This document shows, in pieces, positions 59,514 through 64,000 of a stretch of 64,000 bases of DNA. The stretch lies in NCBI RefSeq assembly GCF_910577345.1, contig NZ_CAJTMT010000008.1, positions 50,128 to 114,127 of the forward strand, given 5' to 3'. The notes under the pieces were generated by a model. The model searched no databases and had not been told where the DNA came from. It worked only from the letters and a program-made list of their open reading frames with translations. The translations under genes were made by a program, and so were the position numbers. The DNA comes from an uncultured Duncaniella sp. (GTDB taxonomy: Bacteria; Bacteroidota; Bacteroidia; Bacteroidales; Muribaculaceae). Numbering within the stretch: position 1 is the stretch's first letter; the number at the start of each line of letters is the position of its first letter.

Positions 59514-60534
59514 GTTCAATACCTTTCCAAGCAGACTGAATGACAGCCTTAGACAGCCCATAGAGGTTGAAGCTGTTGAGGTTGTGGAGAACATCATAAC
59601 TCCGCAATTCACCAAAAGACTTCCTTTCATAGAAGCCAATACAAAAGAGGTTACAATCAATCATCTCAAAGAGGATTGTGTTGTGCCAGTGTTCTCCAAG
59701 GACAATGAGGTTACTATCTCTCATCCTGCTTTCATTGAAGCAGTATGGGAAGCAGCCACTAAGGTATTTCCAAGAGAGAGTATAGAGAAACCTTCAATCA
59801 GAGTAAGCCATGTAATCAAGGGCAGAACACCCGAAGCAATACATAAGAATGTAAAAGAGCTGACTGATGAGGACAAGACCATCTACTATGAGAGAATGAT
59901 GTTCTGCTTTGAGATTCCCTCAATCTGCGAGGATATCCGTGGCAATAGACTCAATCTCACAATAGGTGGAGTAAGAGCCTACAATCATGAAAACCTCTAC
60001 AGCAAGAAAGGTGCAGAGAAGTTCAAAATCTTCATTGGCTTCAAGAATATGGTATGCTGTAATCTGTGTGTCAGCACAGATGGCTATCAGTCTGAACTCA
60101 AATGTATGGATGTAAGAGGTCTGTTCAATTCTGCATTAGCCTTGTTTCAGGACTACAATATGGCTAAACATCTCTATGAGATGGGTGATTTGCAGGAAAG
60201 CTATATGACGGAACATCAGTTTGCCCAGTTCTTGGGTAAGTCACGGCTATATGGCTTTCTGCCTAAGGCTGAACAGAAGAAGCTCCCTCAGATGCTTATG
60301 ACTGACACTCAGATAGGCATGATAGCCAGAGCCTACTACAATGATGAAAACTTCGCTGTGCCACAAGGCAGTAAGGAAATCAATATGTGGAATGTTTATA
60401 ATCTCCTTACGGGAGCCAATAAGTCTTCCTATATTGATAACTTCCTTGACAGAAGCCTCAATGCCACTCAACTTGCAGAGGGGCTGAACAAGGCTATCTA
60501 TGGAGATAGTGAATACTCATGGTTCTTAAAATAA
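59470..60534 (+). CDS. DUF3871 family protein
   Basis: 354 residues. The pattern fits DUF3871 of Bacteroidota mobile elements: FIEAVWEAATKVFPRE and SIRVSHVIKGRTPEAIHK, FCFEIPSICEDIRGNRLNLTIGGVRAYNHENLYSKKGAEKFKIFIGFKNMVCCNLCVSTDGY, then a helical C-terminus (LMTDTQIGMIARAYYNDENF). The general plan recalls DUF932-type plasmid proteins. Function is unknown; the overlap with the ATPase gene suggests a two-gene DNA-processing module. The first ~60 residues are less ordered and overlap the ATPase frame. Confidence 0.78.
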   Translation: MQTALSTLQLLPVSRFNTFPSRLNDSLRQPIEVEAVEVVENIITPQFTKRLPFIEANTKEVTINHLKEDCVVPVFSKDNEVTISHPAFIEAVWEAATKVFPRESIEKPSIRVSHVIKGRTPEAIHKNVKELTDEDKTIYYERMMFCFEIPSICEDIRGNRLNLTIGGVRAYNHENLYSKKGAEKFKIFIGFKNMVCCNLCVSTDGYQSELKCMDVRGLFNSALALFQDYNMAKHLYEMGDLQESYMTEHQFAQFLGKSRLYGFLPKAEQKKLPQMLMTDTQIGMIARAYYNDENFAVPQGSKEINMWNVYNLLTGANKSSYIDNFLDRSLNATQLAEGLNKAIYGDSEYSWFLK

Positions 60535-60541
60535 AACTGAT

Positions 60542-60628
60542 ATGGCAGAAATCATTCATATTACTTTATCTCTTGCTCTTGGGTTATTAGGATGCTGGGC
60601 TGTATTCTATAATGAGAGAGAACATTGA
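60542..60628 (+). CDS. 28-residue single-helix membrane peptide
   Basis: ATG 7 bp after the DUF3871 stop. The product has a hydrophobic helix (IIHITLSLALGLLGCWAVFY) followed by the polar end NEREH and a TGA stop. Such a short frame could be chance, but the tight spacing and perfect membrane-helix composition argue for a real peptide co-expressed with the ATPase/DUF3871 pair. It could be a toxin-like or anchoring peptide. Confidence 0.4.
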   Translation: MAEIIHITLSLALGLLGCWAVFYNEREH

Positions 60629-60752
60629 TATTATATATTGCTGAACTTTTAGGATTGTTGAAGCCTCTTCAATCCAAAAGGTTTGTATCCACAGAAGCCT
60701 ATTCCACATGGTAATTATGTCTAAGGTTATTTCTTGTTTCCTCTGTAGGGTA

Positions 60753-60784
60753 TTGATTATATGATGTAAAAGAATTAACTTTGC
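60753..60784 (+). promoter_or_regulatory. Consensus promoter inside the element
   Basis: TTG (60753-60755), 20 bases, TAACTTTGC (60776-60784). The start should be near 60790, 20 bp before the decayed frame and upstream of the cargo genes. Confidence 0.7.
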
Positions 60785-60809
60785 ATTGTTAATCAAAACT
60801 TAACAGCAA

Positions 60810-60938
60810 ATGGAATAAAAGTTTAACAACGACATATTAAAGAAGTGTGACTTCTTACATGATGTGTTCTGAAAAATCGCCAAATTAGAAGAACTGCCCA
60901 TCATAAGTAAGGAGGAACGCTTGCACCATGAGGTGTAG
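60810..60938 (+). pseudogene. Decayed short gene, possible Rpn/PD-(D/E)XK transposase C-terminus
   Basis: From ATG 60810 one frame reads ME*KFNNDILKKCDFLHDVF*, then KIAKLEELPIISKEERLHHEV*, with a TAA, a TGA and a TAG. Each could come from one base change (CAA, CGA or TGG, CAG). The second part recalls the C-terminal helix of Rpn-family nucleases/transposases (F-x-K-x-x-x-x-A-x-x-x-x-L-...-E-E-R...Y-E). The frame continues past the last stop into the 217-codon frame that follows. The promoter is well placed for the ATG. Confidence 0.35.
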
Positions 60939-60947
60939 GCTTCCTTT

Positions 60948-61601
60948 TTGTATGGGCATAGGTGTTTGGCGATACCTTCAGAACAACAGATAGGATTAGC
61001 TTACACCTTTTTTATGTCCTATTCTAAGGACATGAGGAATATAGATTTCATACAGCTACATGCAAAGTGGAATACCTTGTCAAAAAAGGTTCAGAAAATA
61101 CAGAATCCCAATTATGAACATAAGTGGGATATTGAATACTTCTACCAAGGGTATAATGTGCAAGGCGCATATTTAGTTATTGTTGATTTATATAAATTGG
61201 CAAAAGAAGAGGGTTTAACTGAAGAGCAACGACAACTCTTCTTTCAAATCATAAAGAAGCACAATGAATTTACAAGAGGCAGTCTGGCAGCCATCTCAGA
61301 CAAAATATCTCAGTTAAAAGTTAAGGATGAATATTTTGATGAATCTGAATTAGGAGCATATGCCGGTTATTATTCCTTGGGCTTTAATGAAAATGAATCA
61401 GAAATTGAAAATTTAGACAGACTATATGACAACTTCAAGGGCTGCTTCTTTTCATTGAAAGGCGAACATATTAAAGCCGATGGTTTTCCTCGCATATCAA
61501 TGCGACAAACCATGGACAAATGGAACGAAGTCAAAAATTACGTTTACGATGACACGATATCTCCTTACACAACAGCATATCCACCAAAAGATTTACCATA
61601 A
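60948..61601 (+). CDS. Unknown cytoplasmic cargo protein
   Basis: Up to 217 residues from a TTG (60948); the ATG at 61014 (MSYSKDMRNIDFI, 195 residues) is as likely. Not recognised. It is helical and charged (WNTLSKKVQKIQ, LVIVDLYKLAKEEGLTEEQRQLFFQIIKKHNEF, SLAAISDKISQLKVKDEYF), with an aromatic patch (AGYYSLGFNENE). No membrane helix or signal peptide. The next gene begins 1 bp after its stop, so the two are coupled; the pair could be a cytoplasmic protein plus a surface lipoprotein. Confidence 0.55.
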   Translation: MYGHRCLAIPSEQQIGLAYTFFMSYSKDMRNIDFIQLHAKWNTLSKKVQKIQNPNYEHKWDIEYFYQGYNVQGAYLVIVDLYKLAKEEGLTEEQRQLFFQIIKKHNEFTRGSLAAISDKISQLKVKDEYFDESELGAYAGYYSLGFNENESEIENLDRLYDNFKGCFFSLKGEHIKADGFPRISMRQTMDKWNEVKNYVYDDTISPYTTAYPPKDLP

Positions 61602-61602
61602 T

Positions 61603-62240
61603 ATGAAAAAAAATTATTTAACAAGTCTGTCATAGCTATAATAGCTTCGTGTTTTTATGTCACGTCATTTACCAGTTGTGGTAATGATGAACCATCTACA
61701 AAGGATGATGATATTTTCTCTAAGGAAAACTTATGTGGAGCATGGAGGCTTATGACAGAATATGATAATTGGGGTATACTTTGGTTCTTTCCTAATAACA
61801 AATGCTATTCGGGAAGTGAAAGTGGCACTTGGAAATACAATCCTCAAATAGGAGCAATTACCACGTCTTTATCAACATTTACTGATATAACTATAACAGA
61901 ATATGTTGATTTGGATCAATGGAAAGGATTCTCTAATTATTGGGGAACCCAACTTGTTACAGCTTTTAAGCGACCTAATGAGGTTTATATGGAAGGTATT
62001 TGGAATATGATAGAACTTGAAGAAGGCTATGACTTTCCCATCACACAATTTTATAATGTAAGATTCCCAAATAACCAAATCTTAGGAGAATGTGTGATTA
62101 AGTCGGGTTATAATACATATTATGCCTCCTTTGTATTGGAGAACCCTTATTCTGATAATCTTAAACTGACTATAACCTATGACAAACTATATGACAACTT
62201 TGTATATCAAAGTTTTACATGTGGTGGTAAGTGGAAGTAG
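61603..62240 (+). pseudogene. Lipocalin-like lipoprotein gene, frameshifted at an A8 tract
   Basis: The ATG at 61603 leads through eight A to a stop at 61633-61635 (MKKNYLTSLS*). In the neighbouring frame, open from 61602 to 62240, the same DNA encodes a lipoprotein signal: KLFNKSVIAIIASCFYVTSF then TSCGN, then LCGAWRLMTEYDNWGILWFFPNNKCYSG, the start of a lipocalin-like stress-response type domain. One added A (or two lost) would join ATG and lipoprotein. The body keeps an intact 162-codon frame from 61752 and looks conserved. This is a mutation, a phase-variable switch, transcriptional slippage or a homopolymer reading error. Confidence 0.6.
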
Positions 62241-62258
62241 TCAATAATAGGAAATCAA

Positions 62259-62657
62259 ATGGCAATATCAATTTCAGACAGTATACAATGTGTTGGACTT
62301 CCAATCATTGTTACATCAAGTAAACCCCATCTTAATTTCTTGATATATACCGGAGCAAGTCATAATGTGATTTTCTCTTTTGTCTATGAGGGGTTGCCTG
62401 ATTATTTCAACTTATTGGACTCTGAAAAGTCCATGTATGGAATAGAGGGCAATGTGGTCAATAACCGACAGGTGAAAGCAACTATAGAGATTGAGAATAC
62501 CAAAGCAGAAACTATATTCTCAGTCTTAGAGGCAGACGAAGTAGTCTATAGGATGCAGCAGGAGAATGGCTTTCAACTGCATGGTATTTTAGGCTCTGAA
62601 TTTCTTGCAGACAATAAATGGATTATTGATTATGACAACCTCCAAATTCTAACCTGA
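62259..62657 (+). CDS. Retropepsin-like protein with Tyr at the catalytic Asp position
   Basis: 132 residues. The fold signature of single-domain aspartic proteases is present: FLIYTGASHNVI (28-38) in place of DTG(A/S), and HGILGSEFLADNKWIIDYD (108-126), matching the Gly-Ile-Leu-Gly flap-strand motif. Residue 30, the catalytic Asp, is Tyr (codon TAT, one base from GAT), so the homodimer would be inactive as a protease. No signal peptide. It lies 18 bp after the lipoprotein gene and is followed by a hairpin. Confidence 0.65.
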   Translation: MAISISDSIQCVGLPIIVTSSKPHLNFLIYTGASHNVIFSFVYEGLPDYFNLLDSEKSMYGIEGNVVNNRQVKATIEIENTKAETIFSVLEADEVVYRMQQENGFQLHGILGSEFLADNKWIIDYDNLQILT

Positions 62658-62661
62658 ATTT

Positions 62662-62708
62662 GTATGCACTTCATCGTATATAAAATAATAGAAGTGCATA
62701 CCTTTTTA
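62662..62708 (+). terminator. Terminator hairpin after the retropepsin-like gene
   Basis: GTATGCACTTC (62662-62672) and GAAGTGCATAC (62691-62701), perfect arms, then CCTTTTTAT. The loop is 18 bases, similar in design to hairpins 1 and 2. Confidence 0.75.
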
Positions 62709-62713
62709 TGTAT

Positions 62714-63475
62714 ATGGAAGATATTGAATACTTAGATTTCATTGATGGTATTGATTGTCCTACTACCGAGGATATTTATGACTTCTTCAGGATATTTTCC
62801 CTGCTGTTGAAAAAGGAGGCAAATGCTGGAAGATGGAAAGACATCAATTCAAATAATATTACAGTCTATGAAATATTTGATAATAATGAGGTTGGTGTCA
62901 AGTTGGAATATGGTCGCATACTTAGGCTTGGTGTAAGATTTAAAGTGAGTAAATCCATAGGAAGATATAGTTTGTTTCTTAAAGCTATTTATCCTTGCAA
63001 CATATCTGACAGCAAGGATTATAAATCAGATATACACCCTTACAATGAGTGTGAACTATGTAGTCACATGGATAGATGTATCAACCTCTACCAAGGCATA
63101 AATACTCTCATCAAAAGAATAAGACTGAAATATGCCAATGTACTACAAGTAGATCTTTCTACTATAGATATTATCACAAGATTGCATGGCAGTTATTTCG
63201 ATTTCTTTCGTGAGGTTTGCGGGTATCTTGATTTCATATTGCCAAAGGTTAAACTTATAACCTTAGAAAGGAATGACTCTACAAGGTCAACCAAATCAGT
63301 GCCTCTTATGATGGAAACAACCCCAACGTCATTGAATAACCCTATCATCCAACCTTCTTCCCATTTACAACCATGCTTCATGACTTATGAAGAAGAAACT
63401 GAAAGCATTGAGGACATATACAACAAGCCTCATGGAATGGAATGTGAATATAACGAAGAAGAACCACCTTTTTAA
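62714..63475 (+). CDS. Unknown cargo protein with CxxC-type cluster
   Basis: 253 residues from MEDIEYLDFIDG (62714); an ATG two codons earlier overlaps the terminator T-run. Not recognised. The N-terminus is acidic (DGIDCPTTEDIYDFFRIFSLLLKKE). The middle has YNECELCSHMDRCINLYQG (~110-128), with C-x2-C-x5-C that could bind metal or form disulfides. The C-terminus is Glu-rich and disordered (YEEETESIEDIYNK, NEEEPPF). It is the last gene before the right arm sites. Confidence 0.55.
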   Translation: MEDIEYLDFIDGIDCPTTEDIYDFFRIFSLLLKKEANAGRWKDINSNNITVYEIFDNNEVGVKLEYGRILRLGVRFKVSKSIGRYSLFLKAIYPCNISDSKDYKSDIHPYNECELCSHMDRCINLYQGINTLIKRIRLKYANVLQVDLSTIDIITRLHGSYFDFFREVCGYLDFILPKVKLITLERNDSTRSTKSVPLMMETTPTSLNNPIIQPSSHLQPCFMTYEEETESIEDIYNKPHGMECEYNEEEPPF

Positions 63476-63511
63476 TTAACAAAATATTAATTACTCTTGG
63501 ATATACAACAA

Positions 63512-63557
63512 GTTAAACCATAGGTTAAACTAAAGAATATTAAACCAAGCATTAACC
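63512..63557 (+). promoter_or_regulatory. Right arm-type integrase sites
   Basis: GTTAAACC (63512), GTTAAACT (63524), ATTAAACC (63539) and ATTAACC (63551): two pairs, each spaced 12 bp, 81 bp from the right attachment repeat. The sequence and spacing equal the left pair at 54514/54526. Confidence 0.65.
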
Positions 63558-63637
63558 GAATTTGATATACATTTAATTGCTTGTTTTATATAAGGTTTAA
63601 GTGTACCAAACCACCACGATTAAGAGGCGTTGAAAAT

Positions 63638-63684
63638 AACACTTTTAATGTTGGGGTCCTGGGTTCGAGCCCCAGGCGGATCAC
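63638..63684 (+). repeat. Right attachment repeat (displaced tRNA-Lys 3' half)
   Basis: 47-bp copy of the tRNA-Lys 3' part with a T stem CTGGG/CCCAG in place of GTGGG/CCCAC. It has no 5' half and is not a functional tRNA. It is followed by an intrinsic terminator, as expected for the original end of the gene. Confidence 0.9.
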
Positions 63685-63706
63685 AGAAGGGTTTATCAAT
63701 CCGACG

Positions 63707-63747
63707 AAAACCTCTGAAAATCACCGATTTTCAGAGGTTTTGCTTTA
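63707..63747 (+). terminator. Original or second-element tRNA-Lys terminator
   Basis: AAAACCTCTGAAAATC (63707-63722) and GATTTTCAGAGGTTTT (63726-63741), perfect 16-bp arms with a 3-base loop, followed by GCTTTATG. Confidence 0.85.
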
Positions 63748-64000
63748 TGCCCTCTATCCCCAATCGCAGCAAAATATTGAAGTATCTGGTGTGCATAAAG
63801 GTGGCAATAGAAATTGTACCATGTTTTGCCACCTCGAAAGGATTTATTTCATTATTTTTCAGTGATTTGCACACGACAAGGTGGCTAAAGATTTGCCACC
63901 TCGAAAGCCTTGTAAGGTGGCTGTTTTATGAAGATGTGGTACACTTCTCACGATGTACCACAAACGCCATTAAAATGTACCACAACAATGGATATACCTC
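63748..64000. other. Dyad-rich non-coding DNA at the right edge
   Basis: AAGGTGGC occurs at 63798, 63878 and 63914, and GCCACCTCGAAAG at 63828-63840 and 63895-63907, forming two inverted pairs. GTGGTACA/TGTACCAC (63936-63943, 63954-63961) form a third dyad, with more TGTACCA copies nearby. No gene is visible in these 253 bp. Confidence 0.6.

Larger units (their letters stand above)
60629..60947. other. Spacer with promoter and decayed frame
   Basis: It holds a consensus promoter (60753-60784) and a broken reading frame (60810-60938). A minus-strand frame (60587-60796) overlaps the promoter and is not supported. Confidence 0.55.
54396..63684. mobile_element. Integrated element of ~9.2 kb in tRNA-Lys
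   Basis: It is bounded by 47-bp direct repeats of the tRNA-Lys 3' half, carries a tyrosine recombinase next to the tRNA, and has paired GTTAAACC sites inside both ends. Its base composition is clearly AT-richer than the chromosome to the left. Contents: integrase, helicase-like protein, small unknown protein, AAA ATPase, DUF3871, membrane peptide, decayed gene, lipoprotein, retropepsin-like protein and an unknown. No relaxase, conjugation, capsid or terminase gene is seen, so it must be mobilised by another element, or be a satellite or genomic island. Confidence 0.9.

Noticed and set aside
60587..60796. 69-codon minus-strand frame in the element
   Set aside because: It covers a plus-strand consensus promoter and has no supporting signal.
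63638..63684. Second tRNA-Lys gene
   Set aside because: Only the part from the anticodon arm to the 3' end is present; acceptor 5' strand and D arm are missing.
63581..63865. 94-codon frame across the right attachment repeat
   Set aside because: It reads through the tRNA-Lys fragment and a terminator, so it is not a gene.

Overview
The window looks like a chromosome segment from a gut Bacteroidales, most likely Muribaculaceae-like. The evidence is Bacteroidota-type promoters (TTTG-N19/20-TAnnTTTGC), a type IX secretion sorting domain, a GLPGLI protein, a DUF4369/thioredoxin-like lipoprotein, a TonB-type barrel with an N-terminal carboxypeptidase-like domain, and Bacteroidota-style integrases. 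By eye the left 50 kb is GC-balanced. The last 9-10 kb and a few islands (Abi gene, parts of 37-40 kb) are clearly AT-richer.

Layout. 1-5.3 kb: end of a T9SS-sorted protein, a lytic transglycosylase, a second-type UvrA and a DUF3575 protein. 5.3-8.9 kb: repeat-rich spacer and two paralogous LTXXQ (Spy-like) proteins bracketing an Abi_2 gene. 8.9-18.2 kb: DUF4369 lipoprotein, TamB and a tricorn-type protease. 18.2-20.9 kb: an AT-hook-like protein, a small membrane protein, a Na/Ca exchanger and tRNA-Arg(CCU). 21-33 kb: one long minus-strand export operon (adaptor, two FtsX-type permease pairs, a single ATPase, TolC) ending in an NtrC-type regulator and its kinase. The first gene has a near-consensus sigma-54 promoter with upstream TGTCCG/CGGACA palindromes, so the operon probably activates itself. 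33-46 kb: AI-2E family protein, then a stress and redox neighbourhood: GNAT, YccF, alcohol dehydrogenase, MarR-GNAT fusion, cupin, AraC, small membrane protein, MFS + MarR behind a perfect 40-bp palindrome, DsbA-like protein, a four-module CoA-disulfide reductase/rhodanese/TusA/DsrE fusion, and a divergent OxyR with an OxyR box between them. 46-54 kb: EF-hand-like small protein, a solitary integrase, a TonB-type barrel + GLPGLI pair and a divergent two-component system.

54.4-63.7 kb is an integrated element of about 9.2 kb in the 3' half of tRNA-Lys(UUU). It has 47-bp direct repeats at both ends that differ by one compensatory T-stem base-pair swap, paired 12-bp-spaced GTTAAACC sites at both ends that look like integrase arm sites, and its own integrase. 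Inside are a helicase-like protein with a lysine-less P-loop between two copies of the same hairpin, an AAA ATPase + DUF3871 pair with a 28-residue membrane peptide, a decayed promoter-bearing gene, a lipoprotein frameshifted at an A8 tract, a retropepsin-like protein with Asp to Tyr at the active site, and other unknown cargo. The dyad-rich DNA after the right repeat may start a second element in tandem.

All calls rest on reading the sequence and on recalled family features; no database search was made.
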